Below, piece by piece: positions 40,401 to 64,000 of a DNA stretch of 64,000 nucleotides. The notes under the pieces are model-generated. The model worked only from the letters and a program-made list of their open reading frames with translations, had not been told where the DNA came from and ran no database searches. Where the stretch lies: positions 3,505,501-3,569,500 of the forward strand of contig CM066736.1 of NCBI GenBank assembly GCA_033961575.1, given 5' to 3'. The first letter of the stretch is position 1. Each line of letters begins with the position of its first letter. This stretch comes from Aselliscus stoliczkanus. Taxonomy: Eukaryota; Chordata; Mammalia; Chiroptera; Hipposideridae. The position numbers and the translations under genes are program-made.

Positions 40401-41587
40401 TTAGTCAGTTCCCTAGCAAATTAACCTGTCTTTCACTTCATCCAGTAAAAATATCCAGCCCATCTGATTTGGGTTTCAAGGTTCTTTTTCCCCGTCCATC
40501 TCAAGCACCACAAAACTTTTTTTAACCCTGAAGGTCCTTCCAGCAGGGCTAAGCGATGCTGACTTGCACCCTTGCTAGGGTGGAACTAGCAATAACAGCT
40601 GATATCATACCCGGGAGGGTGCCCACCATTTACCATCACAACCTCATACTGAAGAGGGTATTATTTCCCCTATTTAACAGCACAAAGAAACTGAGGCTCA
40701 AAGAAGGGGAACCACTTGCCTAAGGCCATCTGGCATGTAAGTAGTAGAGCCTGAACTTGAAGCCAAATAATAACCCAAACTTCTCTCCACTCCAAAACCC
40801 CAGGAGCAGCGCAAAGGAACAAGAGGGCAAGAGCAGGGCTCAAGGAAGCCCATTATCACAGGCAGCTGGCCCCCATTTACTTCCCCTTTCTGGGGAGCTA
40901 CTGGCGGCCTTTTGACCCGAATGGCGTGCCTATCGCCAAGCGTGGAGTGGGGGGCCTCCCTGAGCTCCCCTTGGGCACTCAACACCATTCCAGGGGGCTG
41001 CAGGCTCCTAAAGGCTCCAAGGAAAAGGCCTGGCACACAGTAGGCTCTCGGGAGGGTTAATGAGCCAGGTTGCCAAAGCAACACGACTCCTTTTCTTGTA
41101 AATTAATTTTAAAAAAAGGCCTAGGTATCTTCAAAGCCAGAGGAGGAGCCTGAGGTGCTCAGGGGGAGGGCGCAGCGGGCGGGAGCCCCCAGGCCCGGGC
41201 ACCGCGCCTGGCTCAGAGCAGGAGCTCCTTCACACGCGCTGCACGAATGAATGAGAGGCGCGGCCGGCGGCGCCGTCCCCGGGGCAAGGTCCAAGGGCAG
41301 CGCGGCGAGGAGGGACGGCGCCCCGAGGCCTGGCGCCCGGCCCCGCAGGCCGCGCGCCGCCCGGGCCCGACGCCCACCTTCTGAGCCACGCGCACGTTGT
41401 CCTCGCCGAACAGGCTGCTGACGCTCTGCGAGAAGGTGTGGGCGGAGCGGCGGTAGCTGTTCTTCTCGGGGCCGCCGCGGCCCCGCGCCGCCTGCGCGCC
41501 GGCGGCCAGCAGCCCGAGCAGCAGCGGCAGCAGCAGCAGCAGGAGCCCGGCCCGGGTCGGGGGCCCCCCCGAGGCGCGCGCGCCCAT
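18998..41587 (-). CDS. BRI3BP: BRI3BP (BRI3-binding protein), whole coding region, 3 exons
   Basis: BRI3BP is a multi-pass membrane protein that binds BRI3 and has been linked to mitochondria and drug-induced apoptosis. Its biochemical role is not settled. Joining 41587-41378, 30638-30536 and 19419-18998 gives 244 residues against about 251 in human. Exon phases agree (0, then 1). Residues 14-33 are a Leu-rich signal-like segment. Residues 44-70 carry KNSYRR and [12 protein letters not shown]. Hydrophobic segments lie at about 124-150, 157-175 and 187-208. Residues 217-241 form a heptad-rich coiled coil ([14 protein letters not shown]). The few residues missing relative to human fall in the Ser/Pro linker before the coiled coil. 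The gene is divergent from DHX37, 4.5 kb away. No defect is seen. Confidence 0.93.
19425..20340 (-). other. BRI3BP intron 2, proximal part
   Basis: Intronic. About 19690-20140 resembles an old LTR-type interspersed repeat (AAGCTGCTATTATTTGGGG end phrase), but I cannot assign a family. No gene seen. Confidence 0.45.
20734..20836 (+). mobile_element. tRNA-headed SINE, short form
   Basis: Target duplication AAGAGTCCACATATA at 20719-20733 and 20837-20851. Inserted in the antisense L1. Confidence 0.92.
20867..20985 (+). mobile_element. tRNA-headed SINE, short form
   Basis: Target duplication TGAGATCATACAG at 20854-20866 and 20986-20998. Only 15 bp separate it from the preceding copy's target site. 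Confidence 0.92.
22238..22753 (+). mobile_element. Composite SINE, long variant (about 516 bp)
   Basis: Longest copy seen. The head is of the GGCTCAGTTGGTTAAG type. It contains a second tRNA-like module at 22483-22550 and ends CCCCAATAAACTCTTT plus a tail. Target duplication AAAAATGCCATTGGA at 22223-22237 and 22754-22768. Confidence 0.9.
23045..23155 (-). mobile_element. tRNA-headed SINE, short form (antisense)
   Basis: A T20 tail, then the antisense body ending GCCACTTGGCCAGCC. Short CTGACTTTT repeats flank it. Confidence 0.88.
23980..24105 (-). mobile_element. tRNA-headed SINE, short form (antisense)
   Basis: Target duplication GAACCTGGGGCTTTTT at 23964-23979 and 24106-24121. Slightly longer than its relatives through a small internal duplication (GGCGTCCCAGGCGGCTGGCA). 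Confidence 0.9.
24499..24604 (+). mobile_element. tRNA-headed SINE, short form
   Basis: Head GGCCAGCCGAGTGGCGCGG. Flanked by AAAATTGTTTTCA and AAAACTGTTTTCA, which differ at one base. Confidence 0.9.
25560..25835 (-). mobile_element. MLT1-like LTR (antisense)
   Basis: Antisense text with the order CACATGGCTTCTCCCTGTGT, a GTCCCCAGTCAT block, a GACCTCA-like block and CCTATTTCCAAATCAGGTCA matches the remembered reverse of MLT1 LTRs. It lies in BRI3BP intron 2. Confidence 0.75.
26070..26230 (-). mobile_element. MIR fragment (antisense)
   Basis: The phrases CAGGCACTGTTCTGGTCA and TGACTTGCCCAGGTCCCACA, with GCTAGGACAGGATGGAGCTG, are the reverse-complement layout of MIR. Confidence 0.65.
26652..26750 (-). 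mobile_element. tRNA-headed SINE, short form (antisense)
   Basis: Antisense copy flanked by CTTTTTCCTTTT repeats. Ends GCCACTCGGCCGGCC. Confidence 0.9.
26751..27670. other. BRI3BP intron 2, no gene seen
   Basis: No recognised exon, RNA gene or repeat family. Ordinary single-copy-like intron sequence. Confidence 0.4.
27675..28065 (-). mobile_element. MLT1-like LTR (antisense)
   Basis: Starts with CCCAGGGCTGCTGTCACAAA, carries CACATGGCCTTCTTCTCCCT and GGACACCAGACATTGG, and ends in a GACCCCACTTCCGAAATAAG block. This is the reversed MLT1 LTR order. Confidence 0.78.
28617..28728 (+). mobile_element. tRNA-headed SINE, short form
   Basis: Head GGCCGGCCAAGTGGCGCGG and end CCCTCA followed by an A-rich tail. 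AAAAAATCA occurs on both sides as a probable target duplication. Confidence 0.9.
29190..29600 (+). mobile_element. Old interspersed repeat, family not assigned
   Basis: Contains CATCTCTTCCATCTGGCTGA, GCAATAAACTGGTGATCTAG and GTCTTGTGGGACTGAGCC, phrases I recall from a common old mammalian repeat. About 29880-30010 carries a related block ending in GGAATAAACCACGGCC. I cannot name the family safely. Confidence 0.45.
30536..30638 (-). CDS. BRI3BP: BRI3BP coding exon 2
   Basis: A 103-nt exon encoding [20 protein letters not shown] and on to LDVLGLD. A CTGCAG acceptor ends at 30639 and the donor GTAGGT begins at 30535. Amphipathic helix-like sequence. From memory it matches the human [14 protein letters not shown] segment. 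Confidence 0.92.
30990..31240 (-). mobile_element. LINE-1 3' UTR fragment (antisense)
   Basis: The TTTCAGGTGTACAGCGTAGT segment and the CAATTTGTACTTTTGA end resemble the antisense L1 3' UTR also present at 20350-20640. Confidence 0.65.
31480..32110 (-). mobile_element. Old LINE-1 fragment (antisense), split by a SINE
   Basis: Text such as CTGATGGATACCTAGGTTGT after the SINE and the matching upstream part follow antisense L1 3' phrases. It is interrupted at 31857-31963. Confidence 0.6.
31857..31963 (-). mobile_element. tRNA-headed SINE, short form (antisense)
   Basis: Flanked by GCCTCATTCTTTTT and GCCTCGTTCTTTTT, a target duplication with one mismatch. Confidence 0.9.
32225..32420 (+). mobile_element. 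MIR fragment
   Basis: GGGTTCGACACCCAGCTCTG, followed by the cell-rule phrase AATGGAGGTAATAGCACCTG, is the MIR order. Confidence 0.7.
32430..32828 (+). mobile_element. Old LINE-1 3' end (sense)
   Basis: It has CATGGATGAACCTTGAAAAC, the ACAAAATGTCCAGAATAGGC block and a terminal TCAATAAAGCTG plus A tail. It parallels the fragment at 34890-35584. Confidence 0.7.
33030..33475 (-). mobile_element. Old LINE-1 fragment (antisense)
   Basis: Phrases such as CAACCACCAACTCCTTTCTG and TTTTCCTGGACTTTTCATAC are shared with 38650-39230. It is an antisense old L1 3' region. The 195-codon open frame here is incidental. Confidence 0.6.
33840..34310 (+). mobile_element. LINE-1 3' UTR (sense), split by a SINE
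   Basis: It shows L1 3' UTR wording, with GGATCACTCCATAAATTATA and a CTGTACACTAATATGATATT end. It is interrupted by the SINE at 33956-34082. Confidence 0.7.
33956..34082 (+). mobile_element. SINE variant with GGCTCAGTTGG head (third form)
   Basis: A variant of about 127 bp ending AGGATGGCTCAGCTAAAAA. The 16-bp target duplication AAGAAGTACAAATTGC lies at 33940-33955 and 34083-34098. Relatives occur at 36531 and 48464. Confidence 0.92.
34890..35584 (+). mobile_element. Old LINE-1 3' half (sense)
   Basis: The end of ORF2 and the 3' UTR, with CACATGACCCAGCCATTCCA, CATGTCACCGAAGTGGAAAC and a terminal GCTAATAAAGCTGTTACCC plus A tail. It is broken in frame. Confidence 0.78.
35686..36108 (+). mobile_element. 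Composite SINE, long (T+) form
   Basis: Complete head (GGGCCGGCCGAGTGG), GTGAGC-module body and CCCCAATAAAATCTTT end followed by A13. Confidence 0.92.
36218..36322 (+). mobile_element. tRNA-headed SINE, short form
   Basis: Target duplication AAAAATGTACAGCTGG at 36202-36217 and 36323-36338. A near-consensus copy and so probably young. Confidence 0.93.
36531..36658 (+). mobile_element. SINE variant, third form
   Basis: Head GGCCAGCCGAGTGTCTCAG, end CAGGATAGCTCAGCTAAAAA. Same variant as 33956-34082. Confidence 0.85.
37037..37139 (+). mobile_element. tRNA-headed SINE, short form
   Basis: Head GAGCCAGCCGAGTGGCGCAG. Tail of A11 at the right. It has a small deletion in the usual GACACTGCCCTC end. 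Confidence 0.88.
37140..37640 (+). mobile_element. Old LINE-1 remnant (sense) with a short (CA)n
   Basis: Contains CTTTGACTCAGCCAATTCCA, ACATCCGCCATTAGGAGTGG and ATCTTTACTATAATTTGCTC phrases of old L1. A (CA)n run lies at about 37210-37227. Confidence 0.6.
37940..38509 (+). mobile_element. L2 3' region, fragmented
   Basis: CACAGGGCCTTTGCATGTGC and TGTTCCCTCTCCCTGGGATG are hallmark L2 phrases. The segment to 38500 (GCACCTATTACTCTGAAATA, GAGTAGGTGCTTAAGAAAT) continues it. Confidence 0.75.
38510..38638 (-). mobile_element. tRNA-headed SINE, short form (antisense)
   Basis: Inserted at the L2 end. AAGAAATTT is duplicated at 38501-38509 and 38639-38647. Confidence 0.9.
38650..39235 (-). mobile_element. 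Old LINE-1 fragment (antisense), split by a SINE
   Basis: Parallels 33030-33475 in wording (CCAGAACATTTTCATCACCC, TGGACTTGCTTATTCTGGAC). It is interrupted at 38920-39017. Confidence 0.68.
38920..39017 (-). mobile_element. tRNA-headed SINE, short form (antisense)
   Basis: Flanked by TGTGTCTTTTTTTTTT on both sides as the target duplication. Ends GCCACTCAGCCGGCCC. Confidence 0.9.
39365..39530 (-). mobile_element. MIR fragment (antisense)
   Basis: GCAACTGGCCCAAGGTCACA, then AGAGCTAGTGAGAAGCAGAG and CTGGGATTCAAACC, is a clear antisense MIR core. A sense MIR lies close by at about 39830-40030 (GGTTCAAATCCTGGCTCTGC). Confidence 0.8.
39830..40030 (+). mobile_element. MIR fragment
   Basis: GGTTCAAATCCTGGCTCTGC, GCCTCAGTTTCCCCACCTGT and AGGATTGTTCTAAGGAAT follow the MIR consensus order. 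Confidence 0.8.
40600..40790 (-). mobile_element. MIR fragment (antisense)
   Basis: CACAACCTCATACTGAAGAG, AAACTGAGGCTCAAAGAAGG and CACTTGCCTAAGGCCATCTG follow the antisense MIR order. Confidence 0.75.
41378..41587 (-). CDS. BRI3BP: BRI3BP coding exon 1
   Basis: Encodes residues 1-70, from MGARASGG through the Leu-rich signal segment to NVRVAQK. The ATG complements 41585-41587, and the donor GTGGGC follows at 41377. Phase 0. Extremely GC-rich. Confidence 0.93.
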
Positions 41588-42060
41588 CCCAGCGCCGGCG
41601 GGGTGCGGGGCTCGGGGCCGAGGTGCGGGAGGCGCAGAGGGGGCCGCGGCTCCGGCGGGGACCGCGTAGCGCGCTGCAGGACCGCGCGCCGCGCCTGTGC
41701 CCGCCGCCGCCGCCGCCGCTGCGCCACCGGCCCCGCCCCGCGCGCAGGCGCCACAGCCCCGCCCACGCCCGGCCCCCGGCCCGCGCGCTGAGGCCATAGC
41801 CCCGCCCACGCCTGGCCCCGCCCCGCACGCACAGGCGCCACAGCCCCGCCCGCGACTGGCCCCGCCTCGCACGCACAGGCGCCACAGCCCCTCCCGCGCC
41901 CGGCCCCGCCCCGCGCGCTGAGGCCACAGCCCCGCCCACGCCTCGCCCCGCCCCGCGCGAACAGGCGCCACACACCCGCCCGCGCCTGGCCCCGCCCCCA
42001 GACGCGGGGACCCGCAGGCGACCTGGCCGGAGCTGGCGGGACCGGGTTGTGGTTGCTTCG
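41588..42060 (-). promoter_or_regulatory. BRI3BP: BRI3BP CpG-island promoter and 5' UTR
   Basis: A CpG-saturated block with more than ten CCGCCC boxes (Sp1/KLF type) lies directly upstream of the BRI3BP ATG, with no TATA box. (CCG)n stretches at about 41700-41720 fall in the likely 5' UTR. Most GC boxes sit inside the tandem array listed separately. Confidence 0.75.
41731..41989. repeat. 42-44 bp minisatellite made of GC boxes
   Basis: Six tandem copies each run CCCCGCCCCGC, then an AGGCGCCACAGCCCCGCCC-like part, then CGCCTGG or a variant. Units differ by 1-6 bases. The array overlies the BRI3BP promoter, so each unit adds about two CCGCCC boxes. It generates the long Arg/Ala/Gly-rich open frames on both strands here, which are not genes. 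Confidence 0.88.
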
Positions 42061-43496
42061 TCTCCCTGCCGCACCCTCCGGAAGCCCTCCCGGACCCGGG
42101 GATGTTTTAACCTTGTTTTATTTTTAACTTTTCCGTACAATGAAACCGATGCCTGGAAAACGTGCAACAGCCTTAGCAAAGAGGCTGCCATTGATTGGAA
42201 AACATGAAATATATTTACGTATCACTGAACTTCATGGGACCCAATAATGGGCCACCGTTGCCCATGGCAACGGCACCCGCGAATTCATGAATTCAGAAAT
42301 GTTTAAATAAAGGGAAAGTAGCTAGCATCCCTCTTGCCCTGACTGGAAGAGTTGTATATCCTTCAGTGTCACAAAATAGTTGAGGGGAAGTTGTTTTTAG
42401 AAAAGTCCAACTGGTAAATGAGGAAGGAGTGAGATAATTAGAAAATTATTTTACAGCCCTTCATGAAATGATGAGTCCAGGCGATGATCAGAGATTAAAA
42501 GCAAGAGGTTGGTGGGGAGCTGGAAAATGGAGAGGCCAAGTGACCAGATCTGGACCCACCAACCTTGGTCAGGAAGGACCAGCGCCACTCATGGATTCTT
42601 GCCAAAACGCTTTGAGCCATAACCTGATCTGGCCCCTAAATCTAACGGATAGAAAGAGTGAAGGGACGGGAGGATTCTTGATTTCAAAAGACCTAAGAAC
42701 CATAATAACCAAATGCAGTGCAGGGGCCTGTTTGCATCCTAATTCAAACAAACCATGTGTAACCAGACATTTTTGAGACAACTTGCAAAATAAAACTTAA
42801 TTTTTGCCAACCCAAAGAGTGAAAAATTGCATCTTATTTTTGAGCTTACATTTTTCTGGATTTTGGGTAAGGTTTTAATATATTTATTGGGCATATTATT
42901 TTCATCTTTTAAAGTAAATGTCTTAATTTAGGAATGGCCTACAAACAAAAATACACAAATCATGAGGTGCCTGTCTATGAATTTAAACAACACAGGTAAT
43001 TGATAAGACAGGTATGGGACAGTAACCAGTTCACAGATGGAGAAATGGAACATTACCAGCTTCCCAGAAAGGCTCCTTTTGTCCCCTCCCATTATCCAGC
43101 CACTTACAAAATTTAGGGGATTTGTTTTGCCTGTTTTTCAACTTTATATAAATTAGACTACAAAATGTGATCTTTTCTGATTGGCCTCTTTTGTTCAACA
43201 TTGTATTTATGAGATCCATGTTGTGTATAGGTCTTTTTCCTCTTGCTTTATAGGATGTTCTTTATCTCTTCTGAAGATAATCTTTTGGTATATAATATTT
43301 TAGAAGAAAATATAGGAGGATGTATTATTACCTACTTAATTTAAAAATAGACATGTTTTATTTAATAAATGTATTTAAAGAAACTGGATCACTATCATCC
43401 TAAACAATGAAGCCCATGAATACACAAGTTTAATATGCTAATTATACTTTTTTCAAAAACCATTTAAATTAATATATAACTTCAAAAAAAAAAAAT
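42061..43496. other. Spacer between BRI3BP and the next SINE
   Basis: No gene recognised. 43100-43275 has antisense old-L1 wording (TTTGTTCAACATTGTATTTA). 42100-42420 is AT-rich single-copy-like sequence that could include distal BRI3BP promoter elements. Confidence 0.4.
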
Positions 43497-43607
43497 GGGC
43501 CAGCCAAGTGGCACAGTGGTTAAGCGCTGGCTTGGGATGCCAGTGGCCCTGGTTCGGATCCCACATATGAGGGCCAGTGATACTGCCCACAAAAAAAAAA
43601 AAAAAAA
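43497..43607 (+). mobile_element. tRNA-headed SINE, short form, long A tail
   Basis: Head GGGCCAGCCAAGTGG, end in a run of 23 A at 43591-43613. The following L1 inserted into this A tail. Confidence 0.9.
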
Positions 43608-43623
43608 AAAAAAGCATTCATGT

Positions 43624-44655
43624 TCCTAATTACATATAACAGACTTTGACAGACATAAAGACAGAGACCAACAGTAACACTATCATAGTAGGGGACTTCA
43701 ACACCCCATTGTCACCAATGGACAGACCCTTTAGACAGAAAATCAACACAGAAAGAGGGGCCTTAAATGACACTTTAGATCAGCTGGACTTTGTTGATAT
43801 TTTTAGAGCATTTCACCCTGAAAAAACAGAATATACATTCTTCTCAAGTACACATGGGACATTTTCCAAGATAGACCACATTAGGCCACAAAACAAGTCT
43901 CAGTAAATTTAGGAAGATTGAAGTCATATCAAGCAGATATAAAGGAAAAACTGATGGTTGCTGGCTGGGAGGGAATGGGGCTGAGGGAGAGGGGGAAGGT
44001 TTTGGACAGCATAGGTGGGTGACTACAATGTTGCCGCAGGGATATGGGGGCAGATCTGGGAATGTAATTGATAATGTTGTGAAGAGACTATTATGTTACG
44101 TGAAATAAGTCAGTCGGAGAAAGACAAGTACCATATGATCTCACTTATATGTAGAATCTGTAAAACTGAATGAATGATCAAAGTAAACAGACTCATACAT
44201 ATAGAGGAAAAACTGAGGGTTGCTAGTTGGGAGGGGGTTGGAGATAAGGGAGAAGGGGAAGGGATTAGACAGCATAAATAGATAACTACAATATTGCCAC
44301 AGGGATATGAAACACAGTTCGGGGAATATAATAATGTTGTAAATATTTTTTGGGGTGTCAGATAGTCACATGTCTTGTTAGGGAGACCACTTCATGGATG
44401 GAGTAAAGGCTTGATCACTGCACTGTACACCTGAAGCTGATGTTGTATAATATTGTACACCAACTCTGAGTATATAGATAGTCACGGGATGTGGAGTATA
44501 CTGTGGAAGGGAGTCAAAGGAATTGTAGTGGATATGTATGATGCGGGGGGAAGGAGTGTGGTGGTGAACTGGGGGAGGGAGGTTGTCACTTTGGGGGGTA
44601 AAGAGTATAACTATTGCATTGTGTTGTACACCTGAAACTAATAAAAAAATTTAAA
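43624..44655 (+). mobile_element. LINE-1 with internal deletion (sense)
   Basis: The left 280 bp encodes an ORF2 endonuclease segment (IIVGDFNTPLS, then TLDQLDFVDIFRAFHPEKTE). The rest is 3' UTR ending in CTAATAAAAAAATTT. Reverse transcriptase is absent, so about 4 kb is missing between the two parts. Target duplication AAAAAAGCATTCATGT at 43608-43623 against 44656-44671, one mismatch. Confidence 0.78.
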
Positions 44656-45159
44656 AAAAAAGCGTTCATGTGTGTACTACCTAAATCTTCATGCACCACC
44701 TGTGCATTCGTGGGGGTTTGTTTTTGTTTAGGGAGAGGAGGGGAGCTTATCCAAATTCAATCGCACCCTTCCTTTATTCTTTCATTCATTCATTCCTACA
44801 TTCAACTATTATTTATTGCTTACCTACTCTGCAGCCAGATCTTATTCTGTATAGATCCTTCAAATGTTTTTCCTGGGGCAGTTTTTTTAAAATATTAATA
44901 AAAATAATAACTTTATCCTTTCTAAAATTCTAAAATGATTCCTAGCGCCTTGACCTTTCTTTGTGGGATCACTTAAATGTTTGCCCTTAAGAATTAATCC
45001 TTTCAACAGGAAAAAAGGCGACATCATATAACTGTTCTCAAGATAATTACAGAATTCAGAAAATACATTATTTCTGAGTGCGCTGCAGACAAGGCGATGT
45101 GTCATGAGAGTTTAAAGCTCATAGATGCTTTCTCCTTTTGGTTCTTTCCCTCTTTTAAA

Positions 45160-45582
45160 AAAAAGATTTTATTGGGGAATTGGGGGAGGGGAACAGCATT
45201 GGGGAATCGGGGAAGGGGAACACACAAGTTGCTGTCCTTTTGTTCTTCAGTCTAGTTGTGGAGGACATTGCTTCACTGGCCCATGTTGGTATCGTCATTG
45301 TGCTCTTCCCGGATGAGGCAGATGGGTCACCGGCCTTGGGATGGTCGCTCACCGCGGCTCCTGGCAGCTCACGCTAGCTGCCGGCCACTCACTGTAGCCC
45401 ATGGCAGCCCACTGCAGCAGGGGCTGCAGCCTACACCATCGCCGGGGCTTGTGCAGCCCAGCTCCCGGTGGAGCTGTTGTTAGCTGTAGAGGGCAGGGTC
45501 ACTGGCCCTCATATGTGGGATCCGAACCAGGGCCACTGGCGTCCCAAAACCAGGTTTAACCAATGCGCCACTCGGCCGGCCC
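45160..45582 (-). mobile_element. Composite SINE, long form (antisense)
   Basis: Full-length antisense copy from the pyrimidine-tract end (GGGGAATTGGGGGAGGGG) to a head ending GCCACTCGGCCGGCCC. TCTTTCCCT occurs on both sides. Confidence 0.9.
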
Positions 45583-45859
45583 TGGATCTTTCCCTTTAAT
45601 GGAAATATTTAGTCCCTTTTTACTGCACAACTCATGTATGTTTTTTACTGGAATATCAGAAAATACCAACGATCAAAAAAAGGAATAAGTTTGTACTAGG
45701 GGTGGGGTTATATTTTAAAAGGTGACAAAACACTCCTACTGCATAGTGGCCCAATCAGTATTAGTAAATAATTCAAATTTACAGACTCAGATTACACCAC
45801 GTGAGAACAACCCTGGGTATATATACTCAGGCCTCTGCTGGGACCCTAGGCCTCCACCG

Positions 45860-46047
45860 TCTTTCAAATTGGCCCCGCCCCAGCCCCGCCCCCGCCCCGC
45901 CCCCCACGGGCCCGGTTCGTCCCAGGTCTCGCGAGAGCTGAACCCGGAAGTGCTCTGACCGGAGCGAGTCGTCGGGGGACGCACGTGGGCCGGGCTTCGG
46001 GGTGCGCTGCCGCTGAGCCCGGCGGGAGCCCAGCAGGACCGGGCGCC
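45860..46047 (+). promoter_or_regulatory. DHX37: DHX37 CpG-island promoter and 5' UTR
   Basis: GC boxes lie at 45872-45905. A perfect TCTCGCGAGA palindrome lies at 45927-45936, the element bound by BANP and also discussed for ZBTB33. An ETS-type CCGGAAGT lies at 45944-45951. They sit about 100 bp upstream of the ATG, as in many housekeeping CpG-island promoters. No TATA box. Confidence 0.75.
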
Positions 46048-63873
<17,826 letters not shown>

Positions 63874-64000
63874 GTACGTGGAGGCGCAGGGGCAGCGGGG
63901 GGCTCCGTCCTGACCGAGTGGTGGTGCCAGCCCCTCCCCACCTCTCTGGCTGTGTAGAGAGAAATTTAATTAAAACAAAGTAAAGTTAAAATTCACTTCC
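63874..64000 (+). other. DHX37: DHX37 intron 12 (partial)
   Basis: Intron sequence after the GTACGT donor, running off the window. No further exon is seen. Confidence 0.85.

Noticed and set aside
41121..42191. 356-codon and 250-codon Arg/Gly/Ala-rich frames on the minus strand
   Set aside because: They are translations of the promoter minisatellite and read through the BRI3BP exon 1 donor. Only residues from MGARASGG to the splice site are real.

Overview
The window is genomic DNA from a placental mammal. It has large introns, GT-AG exons, CpG-island promoters and about 30 copies of a tRNA-headed SINE, plus LINE-1, MLT1-type LTR and MIR fragments. The gene order AACS (-), BRI3BP (-), DHX37 (+) matches, as I remember it, the region corresponding to human 12q24.31 in reverse orientation. 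The SINE is not a primate or rodent type. Its head begins GGCCGGCCGAGTGG, and its long form ends in AATAAA followed by TCTTT. From memory this recalls bat elements (perhaps rhinolophoid) or, less closely, perissodactyl ones. Bat is my best guess, not a proven call.

Layout. 1-1335: AACS exon 1 and the start of its intron 1, minus strand, in a GC-rich island with minisatellites. 1336-14600: spacer of SINEs, old LINE/MIR debris and AT microsatellites, containing an orphan CpG-rich promoter-like block at 8800-9260 with four CCAAT boxes and a CRE. 14630-41587: BRI3BP on the minus strand, with three coding exons, a probable 4.3 kb repeat-poor 3' UTR and a minisatellite of GC boxes over its promoter. 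41590-46047: head-to-head spacer. 46048-63873: the first 12 coding exons of DHX37 on the plus strand, 515 codons with every splice phase consistent, ending inside the RecA1-RecA2 linker. The gene continues past the window.

The main discovery is in DHX37 intron 3. A full-length, intronless copy of the DNA polymerase alpha catalytic subunit mRNA (POLA1) has inserted in the sense direction into an old MLT1 LTR. It has an uninterrupted 1478-codon reading frame, a poly(A) signal, a poly(A) tail and a perfect 15-bp target-site duplication. The polymerase catalytic aspartates and all eight zinc-binding cysteines are retained. The parent POLA1 is X-linked in placental mammals and this locus is autosomal by synteny, so it is a candidate out-of-X retrogene. 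Whether it is expressed or under selection cannot be decided from the sequence alone.

The three resident genes (ketone-body activation, a membrane protein, ribosome biogenesis) share no pathway that I know of. They are simply neighbours, as elsewhere in mammals.
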